DNA of 64,000 bases from an uncultured Flavobacteriaceae bacterium (GTDB lineage: Bacteria > Bacteroidota > Bacteroidia > Flavobacteriales > Flavobacteriaceae): the NCBI GenBank assembly GCA_947494565.1, contig CANLVG010000005.1, positions 310,001-374,000 on the forward strand, read 5' to 3'. Below, piece after piece: positions 9,138 to 17,359 of this stretch; the first letter of the stretch is position 1; each line of letters opens with the position of its first letter. Both the position numbers and the translations under genes were made by a program. The notes under the pieces are model-generated. The model made no database searches. It was not told the DNA's origin and was given only the letters and a program-made list of their open reading frames with translations.

Positions 9138-9145
9138 CAAAGGTA
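9138..9145 (-). promoter_or_regulatory. Bacteroidota -7 element before map
   Basis: TACCTTTG on the minus strand matches TAnnTTTG. Its end is only 7 bp from the map ATG. No TTG at the usual distance was found upstream, so only half the promoter signature is present. Confidence 0.4.
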
Positions 9146-9164
9146 AAGATTTGAAATCAGTTAT

Positions 9165-10682
9165 CTAAATTAACGACTTGCAGCTCATTAATTCGGGCTG
9201 GTCGATTCCCATAAGTTTTAGAATGGTAGGCGCAATATCCCCTAGTACGCCGTCTTTGATTTCCTTTAATTCTTGGTCCACTAAAATTAGGGGTACCGGA
9301 TTGGTGGTGTGCGCTGTATTCGGAGATCCATCAGGATTGATCATCGTCTCACAATTACCGTGATCTGCGATTACAATAGTACTATATCCGCTTTTTAATC
9401 CGGCCGAAATGACCGATTCGGCACAGCTATCCACAGTTTCGCAGGCCTTGATCGCCGCGTTCATGTCACCGGTGTGTCCAACCATATCAGGGTTTGCAAA
9501 GTTCAAGCAGACGAAGTCGACTTCGCTTTTTTCAAGCTCGGGAATGATGGCGTCCCGAATTTCGAAAGCGCTCATTTCGGGTTTAAGATCATAGGTGGCC
9601 ACCTTTGGGGAAGGGCAAAGAATACGTTCTTCCCCCTCGAAAGGTACTTCTCTTCCCCCATTGAAAAAGAAGGTTACGTGCGGGTATTTCTCAGTTTCCG
9701 CAATCCGTATCTGTTTCTTGCCATGACTTGACAGTACCTCACCCAAGGTATCTTGAATATTATCCTTGTCATAGACCACATGTACATTTTCGAAGGAATC
9801 ATCATAATTGGTCAAGGTTACATAGTGCAGGTTTAACCTATGGGTATTTTGTTCATGAAAGTCGGCTTGACTCAACATTTGGGTCAACTCACGACCACGG
9901 TCGGTCCTGAAATTAAAAAAGACCACAACATCATCTTCCGAGATTTTCGTTGATTCCATGTCCAAGTCATTTACCACCGAAATAGGCTTGATGAACTCAT
10001 CGGTAATGCCATCATCATAACTTTCTTGAAGGGCAGCAGAAACATCGGTGGTCTTTGTGCCAGCGCCATTGACCAATAGATCATAAGCGAGTTTCACACG
10101 TTCCCAGCGTTTATCCCGATCCATGGCATAGTACCTTCCAATGACCGAGGCCAGGGAAGCATTCTTATCTTGGCAGAACTGTTTTAGATTTTCTACATAT
10201 CCCTTACCGCTTTTGGGATCCACATCCCGTCCGTCGGTAAAGGCATGAACGAACATTTTTTTAACCCCGGCTGATTCGCCGGCTTCGATTAGGCCTCTTA
10301 GGTGTGAGGTATGACTATGTACCCCACCATCACTTAGCAAACCTAAAAAATGAATGGCCTTGTCTTCCTTTTTTGCATAGGCAAAGGCATCTTGAAGCAC
10401 CGGCTCATCTCTTAAAGTATTCTCCTTTACGGCCAAATTGATTTTGGCGAGGTCTTGATATACGATTCTACCGGCCCCTAAGTTCATATGACCCACTTCG
10501 CTATTGCCCATTTGGCCTTCCGGCAATCCTACGTTCATGCCATCGGTCAATAAATTGGCATTCGGATAGTTGCGGTAAAGGGAATCTACAAAAGGAGTAT
10601 TCGCGTTTTCGATTGCAGACACTTTTGGGTCGGGAGATTTACCCCACCCATCTAATATCATTAGGATCACTTTTTTTTTCAT
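9165..10682 (-). CDS. gpmI: 2,3-bisphosphoglycerate-independent phosphoglycerate mutase
   Basis: Interconverts 3- and 2-phosphoglycerate in glycolysis and gluconeogenesis; Mn-dependent member of the alkaline phosphatase superfamily. At 505 residues it is full length. Motifs: LMILDGWG at the N-terminus, the catalytic serine in MGNSEVGHMN (about residue 61), AFTDGRDVDPKSG, NFRTDRGRELT, and the metal-binding FANPDMVGHTGD and IADHGNCE near the C-terminus. ATG at 10682 follows a purine-poor leader. It lies 33 bp upstream of map on the same strand and may share its transcript. Confidence 0.96.
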   Translation of the reverse strand: MKKKVILMILDGWGKSPDPKVSAIENANTPFVDSLYRNYPNANLLTDGMNVGLPEGQMGNSEVGHMNLGAGRIVYQDLAKINLAVKENTLRDEPVLQDAFAYAKKEDKAIHFLGLLSDGGVHSHTSHLRGLIEAGESAGVKKMFVHAFTDGRDVDPKSGKGYVENLKQFCQDKNASLASVIGRYYAMDRDKRWERVKLAYDLLVNGAGTKTTDVSAALQESYDDGITDEFIKPISVVNDLDMESTKISEDDVVVFFNFRTDRGRELTQMLSQADFHEQNTHRLNLHYVTLTNYDDSFENVHVVYDKDNIQDTLGEVLSSHGKKQIRIAETEKYPHVTFFFNGGREVPFEGEERILCPSPKVATYDLKPEMSAFEIRDAIIPELEKSEVDFVCLNFANPDMVGHTGDMNAAIKACETVDSCAESVISAGLKSGYSTIVIADHGNCETMINPDGSPNTAHTTNPVPLILVDQELKEIKDGVLGDIAPTILKLMGIDQPELMSCKSLI

Positions 10683-10997
10683 CGGCCTATTTTAAATCGT
10701 CGAAAGAGTTTCAGTTGTTTGTCCCCTTCATTTCTTAATGGTCAAAAACGAATGAGGTTGAATTTCAAAAGTAGTACGATTTGTCAAGTAACACTAGAAA
10801 TAGCCAAACCTTTTTAGGTATTTCATAAAGGAGAATCAATCTGTTAAATATTTTAAGTTAAAATCGCCCAAGTTGTTAAACTTTAGTTATTTAACTGTTA
10901 ATCATGAAACAAAAAGCTATTGGGGTCGTCTATATTTATATAGGTAAAATCTATTCATCAATCTATCTGCCATTTGGCAGATTTTAAATCACTCATC
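10683..10997. other. Intergenic region between divergent gpmI and ankyrin gene
   Basis: About 315 bp, AT-rich, no convincing ORF. On the minus strand TACTTTTG at 10766-10773 matches the -7 element and lies about 83 bp before gpmI, without a well-spaced TTG. On the plus strand there is only a near match (TATATTTA at 10931). A perfect short palindrome sits just before the ankyrin gene and is listed separately. Confidence 0.5.
10965..10982 (+). promoter_or_regulatory. Leader hairpin or operator before the ankyrin gene
   Basis: ATCTGCCA, two T, TGGCAGAT: a perfect 8-bp inverted repeat ending 15 bp before the ATG at 10998. It could be an RNA hairpin over the ribosome landing site or a protein-binding site. 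No function is shown by sequence alone. Confidence 0.45.
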
Positions 10998-11387
10998 ATG
11001 AAAAAAACTGTTCTCACCGTAGCTACAGCACTATTGCTAATGGCTACTGCCTCTGTGGAGGCAAATCACGATCAAAGGGAAACTAACGCAGTTACGGTCA
11101 CTGCGCTCGCCAAAGCCGAATTGAGTTCTTTTTGCAAAGCTATTATGAAAGGCGAGTTAGAGACCGTTAAGAAACTGATCAACCTCGGGGAAGATGTGAA
11201 CAAGAAATCCTTGGGAATGACTCCCGCTATTTTTGCAGCACGCTACAATAAGGCAGAAATCTTGGAACTTCTCATTGAAAATGGAGCGGATCTGAAAAAA
11301 CGCTGCAACAAGGGCTGGAGCATTGAAAAACATGCGAAACTATCAAATGCCCAAGATGTATTGGCAGTGCTCAATGCACAGACGTAA
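10998..11387 (+). CDS. Secreted ankyrin-repeat protein
   Basis: A 129-residue protein with a clean signal peptide (MKKTVLTVATALLLMATASV, cleavage near VEA) and about two ankyrin units: FCKAIMKGELETVKKLINLG then MTPAIFAARYNKAEILELL followed by IENGADLKKR. Ankyrin repeats mediate protein binding; this one should act in the periplasm or outside. An in-frame TTG at 10974 is discarded because it would put hydrophilic residues before the signal peptide. A strong terminator follows at 11441. Confidence 0.85.
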   Translation: MKKTVLTVATALLLMATASVEANHDQRETNAVTVTALAKAELSSFCKAIMKGELETVKKLINLGEDVNKKSLGMTPAIFAARYNKAEILELLIENGADLKKRCNKGWSIEKHAKLSNAQDVLAVLNAQT

Positions 11388-11440
11388 GTACTGACGAAGA
11401 ATTCATCAATCAAGCAACCTTGTCAAAACCGACGAGAATT

Positions 11441-11478
11441 AAAAAGCCCATTCGGGAATTCCCGAATGGGCTTTTTTT
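11441..11478 (+). terminator. Terminator after the ankyrin gene
   Basis: Near-perfect palindrome: AAAAAGCCCATTCGGGAATT followed by its complement and seven T. Both ends carry A/T runs, so it could also stop transcripts coming from the small minus-strand gene at 11534-11701. Confidence 0.85.
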
Positions 11479-11533
11479 AAATCCATTTTTCACTTCATAT
11501 AGTGTTCAGGTAAAGGAGCAAAAAAGGTGTTTT

Positions 11534-11701
11534 TTAGAAATCCCAGCCATTTAAGGCCCTATCGGATAAGGCATAAATTGCCATAAAGATCATCAACGCA
11601 CAAAATACGGAATATATTTTCAATACTACTACAACTATTTCAGGCTTGCAATCTTCGAATGCCTGCGCGTAGAGGTTTTTAAAATGCAGAAGAGCTCCCA
11701 T
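11534..11701 (-). CDS. Small single-pass membrane protein, 55 residues
   Basis: An unlisted short gene: ATG at 11701, stop TAA at 11534. It has an amphipathic N-terminus (GALLHFKNLYAQAFEDCK), a hydrophobic helix (about residues 22-45, containing CALMIFMAIYAL), and a short tail ending LNGWDF. The composition and layout are those of a real small membrane protein. I recall similar flavobacterial proteins grouped as DUF6747, but I cannot confirm membership. The 11441 terminator lies just downstream in its orientation. Confidence 0.65.
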   Translation of the reverse strand: MGALLHFKNLYAQAFEDCKPEIVVVVLKIYSVFCALMIFMAIYALSDRALNGWDF

Positions 11702-11821
11702 ATAGATTTATTTTGAATTCATATAAAGCTACAAGGGTTAAATTTGGGTCGCGATAAGTTCTTGGGATACCCTAAATTACGAAAAAATGCCTGATTTACA
11801 AGCTTTTGGAGCGAATTAACA

Positions 11822-12592
11822 TTATTGCTGACCGCGGTATTTGGCGATGGATTCCTTTATTTTTTGAATGCGATTCTCTGGATCCGGATGCGTACTTTGA
11901 AATTCCGGCACGCGATTGGGTCCGGCGGCGGCCTTCAGAATTTGCATTACTTTGATCATTTCATTTGGGTCATAACCCGATCGCATCATGATCAAGACCC
12001 CTAAATCATCACTTTCTAGCTCATCTCCCCTTCCATTTTTAAGTAGGGTGTTTTGACCGATTCCACCAACAACATTGCCAATATCCCCAGCACCTACGGT
12101 AGCCCCCATGGTGGCCGTTCTCCAAAATTCGCTAGAAGCGATTCTCTCCGCGGAATGCCGACCAATTACATGACCTATTTCATGGCCCAAAACCCCGGCA
12201 AGTTGTGCCTCATTTAACTGTGAAAACAAAGCGTAGGTAATAAAACATTGGCCACCAGGTAGTGCAAAAGCATTGATCGTACGGTCATCTGCCAACAAGT
12301 GAAAATCGTATTTATAGGGTGTCTCTCTGGCAAGACTATTCTGAACCAGTTTATTGCCTACCGCATCGACGAAGGATTGCAGACGTTCGTCCGGGTAGAG
12401 TCCTCCGTGCTGTTGCGCCATCTGCGGAGCACTTTCAAGACCGATGGCAATCTCTTGATCAGCATTCATGGTGATATGCTGTGATCTGCCGGTATACGGG
12501 TTTTCTTCGGTATTGTTACACTTTTTGACGAAGGCGAATGCGACGATTGCCAAGCCGATAAAGATCCGGATTTTCCAGCTTCCTCTTCTCAT
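11822..12592 (-). CDS. M48 family metallopeptidase, membrane-anchored
   Basis: A 256-residue zinc peptidase. The HEIGH motif lies near residues 136-140, within LGHEIGHVIGRHSAERIA, and the third zinc ligand is expected in GDELESDDLGVLIM. The N-terminal hydrophobic segment (IRIFIGLAIVAFAFVKKC) ends in a cysteine but lacks a standard lipobox, so it is either a membrane anchor or an atypical lipoprotein signal. Secreted M48 proteins of this size (BepA/LoiP-like) degrade or refold outer-membrane and periplasmic proteins. No clear operon partner. Confidence 0.88.
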   Translation of the reverse strand: MRRGSWKIRIFIGLAIVAFAFVKKCNNTEENPYTGRSQHITMNADQEIAIGLESAPQMAQQHGGLYPDERLQSFVDAVGNKLVQNSLARETPYKYDFHLLADDRTINAFALPGGQCFITYALFSQLNEAQLAGVLGHEIGHVIGRHSAERIASSEFWRTATMGATVGAGDIGNVVGGIGQNTLLKNGRGDELESDDLGVLIMMRSGYDPNEMIKVMQILKAAAGPNRVPEFQSTHPDPENRIQKIKESIAKYRGQQ

Positions 12593-12652
12593 GATGACTA
12601 GTGTTTAGTTAGTCATGGAAGATACAAAAAGACTCAGAAATCAAAAGCGTTT

Positions 12653-13393
12653 TTAAAGAAGTTCTTTGTTGACCCCTAAAATGTTGTTCTGAATATAATT
12701 AGTGATAAACCCATTGGTAAAATGCTCACAACCGAGAAATTCTTCTTGTTGCAATAGTTGCATGATATTTTTTCGGCGAAATTCGGTCAGCATAGGTACT
12801 GATATAGGCGCAAAACTATAGTGCCAAGGTTCGTATTTGAATCCCTTTCTCTTTGGGTCATTAGTATACACTAGATAAAAATCAAAGGTATTGGCATTCT
12901 CGTCCATCCATTTTTTAAAATCTTCATACGGTCCTCCGGATTCGAATTTTGATGGTAGCAGAACATCTCCTTCTACTTTGCGGTAGCCGTCGACGATATC
13001 CACATCGGTTCCCCAATGATGCCGACTGGTGCCTGGTACTGTAGAATACTCGATAATCTTATCGATTGCTTCGAGTGGTTCCATACCGTTTTCTTGCGTA
13101 TATCGTTCATATTTGCGCTCCCAAATGGCCTCTTGTCTGCCAAAATTACGATAGCTAGATACAATTTTAAGGTCAATACCATCACTATAGGCGGCCTTTT
13201 TCATTTCAACAAACGCGTCATGTGCTAAGGGCCTAAGGTTGATTCCTTTACCGACCAATTCGATATCGGTTTTTCCCATTAGCTCTAGTATGGAGTACTC
13301 GAAGTCTTTGTTCGATGAAAAGGAAATGTTCGGGGCAAGGGCCAAGGTAAACCCCGATATACCCGTTTTTTTAATGAATGATCTACGTTTCAT
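12653..13393 (-). CDS. M15 family D-alanyl-D-alanine carboxypeptidase-like protein
   Basis: A 246-residue VanY-type peptidase. The zinc site is seen in SRHHWGTDVDIVDG (first His and Asp ligands) and EPWHYSF (second His). The family trims peptidoglycan stem peptides. The N-terminus (KRRSFIKKTGISG) resembles a Tat-type signal with RR and the SFIKK pattern, so export in folded form is possible. On the minus strand TACCTTTG at 13436-13443 is a candidate -7 element about 43 bp before the start. Confidence 0.85.
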   Translation of the reverse strand: MKRRSFIKKTGISGFTLALAPNISFSSNKDFEYSILELMGKTDIELVGKGINLRPLAHDAFVEMKKAAYSDGIDLKIVSSYRNFGRQEAIWERKYERYTQENGMEPLEAIDKIIEYSTVPGTSRHHWGTDVDIVDGYRKVEGDVLLPSKFESGGPYEDFKKWMDENANTFDFYLVYTNDPKRKGFKYEPWHYSFAPISVPMLTEFRRKNIMQLLQQEEFLGCEHFTNGFITNYIQNNILGVNKELL

Positions 13394-13435
13394 AAATGCT
13401 AATTTCGTTCACTGGTCACCTATACAAAACGCGAG

Positions 13436-13443
13436 CAAAGGTA
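13436..13443 (-). promoter_or_regulatory. Bacteroidota -7 element before the M15 peptidase gene
   Basis: TACCTTTG on the minus strand matches TAnnTTTG. No TTG at the usual distance was found. Confidence 0.35.
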
Positions 13444-13521
13444 TTGTATTATATGGATGCCGTTTTAAAGGTAAATAAATATTACCGGAGATGGAAAAAT
13501 GGGACCTCAACCGCGGTATGG

Positions 13522-14661
13522 TTACTCGTTGATGTACAGATATCCCTGATGGGAGGTATCGAGGTCTTTCAGTTCAATGACGTAAAAATAGAGGCCAATA
13601 GGAAGGTTTTTGCTTTTTTTTAGTGCTACGTCGGTATTATTTTTTCCATTAAAGTCGTTGCGATAATTTTCGTCAATATAGACTGCTCGGCCCCAGCGAT
13701 TAAATATTTTAAGCAGGTTATTTGGAGACTGCTCCACTGCTGGTATGACCAGATAGTCGTTGATACCGTCATTATTCAAGGTAATTAAATAATTGTCGCG
13801 TAACGGTTGCATTGGGGTGGTATTTCTTCCGAAAGTCAGAATGGGATATACTGCGAGATCGAAGTAGTCGGAAACCATTCTGCCGAAAGCCATATCCCCA
13901 TTTTGTGCAGCAATGCCCAGATCATGCCATTCTTTTTTACCAACATGCCAACCTACTATGGTTAGCTGTTCAATGCGATCAACGAAGTTGCCGATAGTAC
14001 TCCGGTCATCCCATTGGATCTCTACCTTACCGGAGGAGATACCTTTCAAATGCCAGAACTCGGCAGTACTGACGGCCTGTACATTATCGCCTAGAATTTG
14101 GGTGTCAAAGTTATCAATCAGGATTTTGGGTGTATTGGGATTTTCAAAGAAATAGGCACATGTAGCGGTTATGGAGTCGTTTGCTAACTCTAGCTGAAGG
14201 GGTCGAAGGCGTTCCGTATCTCCTACAGGAAATAGAAACTGCTGTTTTTCGACCATCGCGGCGTAACCATCTACCTTGGCGGCGTCACGTTGACCGGAAT
14301 AGATAGCTTCCTCTAAGAAGTCGGTGGTCACATCCGGTATAGCTCTAGGAGTTGTAATCGTGCCGTCGATAAAATTGAGATGCCTCTCGATTCCTATCCC
14401 TACTTCAAGGAAAAGATCTTGTCTCACCATGACCTCCAGATCATTAAAAACAGGACGAAACGTTCCGGAAATGGATGTGCTGGTGCCATTGAAAAATCCC
14501 GCTAAACCCAAGTTTTCATCGAAGGAACCATTATTGATAAGGTTGGAATGAAAACCAATAGCCCCGTTCTCGTGTATCTTGAGATTTCCCATGTTGTGAA
14601 GGGATTCCTGGGCCCCTATGACTTGACTAAACAGTGCGAGTACAATTGGTAGTTTTTTCAT
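13522..14661 (-). CDS. T9SS type B sorting-domain surface protein, paralog 2
   Basis: A 379-residue secreted protein. It has a signal peptide ending IGAQ, an N-terminal beta-rich region beginning HNMGNLKIHENGAIGFHSNL, and a C-terminal type B (CHU_C-like) sorting domain from about residue 285: NNDGINDYLVIPAVEQSP, LLKIFNRWGRAVY, and YFYVIELKD near the end. The domain directs passage across the outer membrane by the type IX system. It is clearly paralogous over its full length to the protein at 18439-19587 (shared KVDGY, FPVGD and LRPLQL/LRPLVL blocks). It starts 12 bp after the fibre-like gene at 14674, so the two are probably cotranscribed. Confidence 0.9.
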   Translation of the reverse strand: MKKLPIVLALFSQVIGAQESLHNMGNLKIHENGAIGFHSNLINNGSFDENLGLAGFFNGTSTSISGTFRPVFNDLEVMVRQDLFLEVGIGIERHLNFIDGTITTPRAIPDVTTDFLEEAIYSGQRDAAKVDGYAAMVEKQQFLFPVGDTERLRPLQLELANDSITATCAYFFENPNTPKILIDNFDTQILGDNVQAVSTAEFWHLKGISSGKVEIQWDDRSTIGNFVDRIEQLTIVGWHVGKKEWHDLGIAAQNGDMAFGRMVSDYFDLAVYPILTFGRNTTPMQPLRDNYLITLNNDGINDYLVIPAVEQSPNNLLKIFNRWGRAVYIDENYRNDFNGKNNTDVALKKSKNLPIGLYFYVIELKDLDTSHQGYLYINE

Positions 14662-14673
14662 GGTTGTTGGTTA

Positions 14674-15435
14674 TCAATTCGACACGGAAGTCACAATGGT
14701 CATCTTTTCTACGGCGATCAAGGAAATAGGGGAAAGGCTCGTTATGGTAGGAGTGTTCATGACCCGATTGTCGTCTTGAAGTGTGGTAAAGGTGCACATA
14801 GGATCCGTACCTGGTGCAGTATCGACCAAAACGGTTGTGGTTGCTATCGTTTGTTCCAAGAAAGCTCCATCGTCCGATCCAACGGTAATCGAATTATTGG
14901 CATTTGCTGAGACTACGTTGGCCGTCGAGGTACTGCCTGATTCGCTTGTATAGGTAAGGATACCTGAGCCATTGTCCTGGGTCAGATTGGTTTCGGTTTC
15001 CGTAATAGAACCCCCTCCATTGCTTAAGATAATACTGGTTCCGTTTTTGGAGAGCAATTGAATCTCGTTAGCAGTATCAAGATCTAGGGTGCTAGGAACG
15101 TTCGTTATATTGTTCCATTCCGGTGCAATAACCGCATTGTTCACTGCAAAAAGAGTATCATTTAAAAGTAGCCCATTACCTGCCGTGTAGATGGTGTTGT
15201 CATCGCCGTCGAGAAGGTCTGATGCTAGTACTATCGGTTCTGCCCATCCATTTCCATTGAAGAGCATGACTTTTTTTTCCGTGCTATTATATAATAGTGA
15301 CCCTTCGATGGCATTAACGATAGTGCTGGTCTCCGCTGTAGTTGCGTGGGTCAAACCCAATAGTAGGTTTCCATCTATCTGTGCTTTGCAGATAAGTGGT
15401 AGTGCAAAGAGAACAGCAAGAATTGTTTTTTTCAT
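14674..15435 (-). CDS. Secreted tail-fibre-like protein, short member
   Basis: A 253-residue secreted protein with signal peptide ending LICKAQ. The N-terminal module EGSLLYNSTEKKVMLFNG, then GWAEPI, is the same short repeat seen at the start of the 17360 and 19598 proteins (pattern: G-x-hydrophobic-x-Y-N-T/S, then a W). The middle is low-complexity Ser/Thr/Asn-rich sequence typical of fibrous shafts. No knob, coiled coil or sorting domain is visible at its C-terminus, so it may depend on its neighbour at 13522 for surface attachment. It lies 5 bp from the upstream gene and 12 bp from the downstream one. Confidence 0.75.
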   Translation of the reverse strand: MKKTILAVLFALPLICKAQIDGNLLLGLTHATTAETSTIVNAIEGSLLYNSTEKKVMLFNGNGWAEPIVLASDLLDGDDNTIYTAGNGLLLNDTLFAVNNAVIAPEWNNITNVPSTLDLDTANEIQLLSKNGTSIILSNGGGSITETETNLTQDNGSGILTYTSESGSTSTANVVSANANNSITVGSDDGAFLEQTIATTTVLVDTAPGTDPMCTFTTLQDDNRVMNTPTITSLSPISLIAVEKMTIVTSVSN

Positions 15436-15440
15436 TTGTA

Positions 15441-16445
15441 CTATAAATCAAGGACCGTAAACATGAATTCTGAATTGAATCTTGCCCTATTTGAACCTCC
15501 ATTATCGTTATCTCCAATAATGACCTCAAAACTTGTTGTGGTCTGATTGGAGTACGATATGCCTGGATCATCGTTTCCAGCGCCTCCTCTTCCCGGTTGG
15601 GTGAGTTGAATGATGTAATCAGCATCTGAAACCAGACCTGCGGGGAGGTTTACCCGATAATATCCGTTACCGGCAAGCTTGGTGACGGTTATACCGGTTG
15701 TAGCTTTGGTAACTGATCCATTTGCCGCAATTTTTCCGTAGGCTCTAATGGGTTGCGATGACCAGGCGGTTCCTGTCGTAGTCGCTATGAGCACTTGTCC
15801 TGCCGTCCCTGCCGTATCATTCTCGTCCCATAGTTGCCCTTCCAATTCTAGGATTTCGTTGATTTGAACACTGGTGGAACCTGAGTTTTCGTCGAAACGA
15901 ATGGCTTCAATACCTCCGACACTAAAAGCTATCTCATCGTCCGCAGGGCTGAACATGCCCGTATTGGAATCACTGGTAAATCTATAAGAAGGTTCTACTA
16001 AGCTACCGTTGGAATTGCGAATACCTTGAGATCGAATAGCGCCGGTCACTTCTAATTTGCTCGAGGGGGCGTTTGTACCGACCCCTAAGCGATTATTCGT
16101 GTCGTCCCAGAACAGTTCGGTATGATCTTCATTTGGTCGACCGTCGGCCGCAGCAAAAAAAAGAGATCCACTCGTTCCCTCATGAATCACCTCCTGCCAA
16201 GCAGTTCCATCCCAAACCGATGTGATCCGCTGATTTGGATCAGTGGTGTCAAACCACACATCACCTTCTATCGGGCTAGTTGGGGCACTAGTGCCGGTGG
16301 TCACTACATTGTTCTTTACGGTGATGATATTGCCCTTATTGTCAATAACGGTTTCTTCCTGAGCTGTAACTCTTACACACCCAGAGAGGGCCAATAAGAT
16401 CACTATCAAATTTTTTAAAGTAGCTATGTTGCAGGAATCTGACAT
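15441..16445 (-). CDS. Secreted tail-fibre-like protein with C-terminal knob
   Basis: A 334-residue secreted protein. The N-terminal signal contains LSGC, so it may be a lipoprotein; cleavage after VTAQ is the alternative. Then come IDNKGNIITV, a W-containing module (GDVWFDTTDPNQR, SVWDGTAWQEV), and a fibre repeat (LGVGTNAPSSKLEVTGAIRS, then YRFTSDSNTGMFSPADDEIA) of the sort common in phage tail fibres. The last 100 residues look like a compact beta-sandwich knob ending FNSEFMFTVLDL. Same fibre repeat occurs twice in the 19598 protein. Probably a surface adhesin or fibre component; ligand unknown. Confidence 0.78.
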   Translation of the reverse strand: MSDSCNIATLKNLIVILLALSGCVRVTAQEETVIDNKGNIITVKNNVVTTGTSAPTSPIEGDVWFDTTDPNQRITSVWDGTAWQEVIHEGTSGSLFFAAADGRPNEDHTELFWDDTNNRLGVGTNAPSSKLEVTGAIRSQGIRNSNGSLVEPSYRFTSDSNTGMFSPADDEIAFSVGGIEAIRFDENSGSTSVQINEILELEGQLWDENDTAGTAGQVLIATTTGTAWSSQPIRAYGKIAANGSVTKATTGITVTKLAGNGYYRVNLPAGLVSDADYIIQLTQPGRGGAGNDDPGISYSNQTTTSFEVIIGDNDNGGSNRARFNSEFMFTVLDL

Positions 16446-16542
16446 TACAATGATTGATTCAGGGTGTGATCGATTTGTTTTGAACCCTGAAGAATAAGAT
16501 GCAAAGAGGGTCGCATAGGCCGTTTCTTGAAATCCGGAATAT

Positions 16543-16571
16543 ATTTAGGCGTACGAGACGGACGCCTAAAT
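16543..16571. repeat. Inverted repeat between fibre-like genes
   Basis: Perfect 10-bp arms ATTTAGGCGT and ACGCCTAAAT separated by nine bases, in the 169-bp gap between the genes at 16615 and 15441. It lacks a T run on the minus strand, so it is a weak terminator, attenuator or an mRNA stability hairpin splitting the cluster. Confidence 0.55.
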
Positions 16572-16614
16572 ACCTTCCTTTGTATGTACACTTTTGAACT
16601 TCTTACAGTACCTT

Positions 16615-17310
16615 TTACTTGACATACTGTACTTCAATGACATCTCCGGCATATACCGTCCAGTCATTGGGAACGACCATATTGGGTACAAGGGTAACCG
16701 TAGATCCAGAAACGGTATAGTCGACATTTGAAATTAGTTTCGCACCGTTTCTATATACCCATATTTGGCTGAATGCAGGTAAGACAGGGCTTCCGGTCAA
16801 GGGATAAGAGACCTGTGCGGCAGCCGCTGTAAAGCTTTCCTGTCCGCTTTGTAGCAAATCAGAGGCCAATAGTTTCTTTGTGGCTCCTGTGGCTTCATCC
16901 CGAACAAGGATGGTATAGCCGGTGCCCGTTCCATGATCTGATTCGGTGGTGGCATCGGTTGAAGGCAGTTCCGTGGTAACCAGTTCAATACCGTCTAGGC
17001 CGAAAACGTTGCCATTTGCGTCGATAAAAGTATCGTCGGTCAATGTGCCTCCCAATTGCCAGGTTGTGGTGGTCACATCTGCTGTCGTATTCGATAACAT
17101 CGTGATACCATTTTTAGATTGGAGGTACTTAATGGTACCCTTATTGTCAATGACCCTGACCGATCCACCTAGATTGGTAACTCCCGGCTGAATATCGGCT
17201 TCTTTTGCCGAGTCTCCCGCTGTTTGTTGGGCAGTCGTGATGCCAAAAGTCATTAAGGCAATGGCAAACATGCCTGTTTTTACAAATTTTTGATACGTTA
17301 AGATTTTCAT
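16615..17310 (-). CDS. Secreted fibre-like protein with VYRNG C-terminal domain
   Basis: A 231-residue secreted protein with signal peptide ending GITTAQ. VRVIDNKGTIKYLQSKNG and WQLGGTLTDDTFIDANGN match the layout of other locus members (compare IDNKGNI in the 15441 protein and ELGGSLTRATEITTDANY in the 17360 protein). LLASDLLQSG is close to VLASDLLDGD of the 14674 protein. The C-terminal domain contains IWVYRNGAKLISNVDYTVSG and ends AGDVIEVQYVK, a small beta-domain also found at the end of the 17360 protein. It has no sorting domain. Confidence 0.75.
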   Translation of the reverse strand: MKILTYQKFVKTGMFAIALMTFGITTAQQTAGDSAKEADIQPGVTNLGGSVRVIDNKGTIKYLQSKNGITMLSNTTADVTTTTWQLGGTLTDDTFIDANGNVFGLDGIELVTTELPSTDATTESDHGTGTGYTILVRDEATGATKKLLASDLLQSGQESFTAAAAQVSYPLTGSPVLPAFSQIWVYRNGAKLISNVDYTVSGSTVTLVPNMVVPNDWTVYAGDVIEVQYVK

Positions 17311-17359
17311 GATAAAGGGGATTTGATTTAATTATTACTATTCTTATTTGAAAGGTTCC

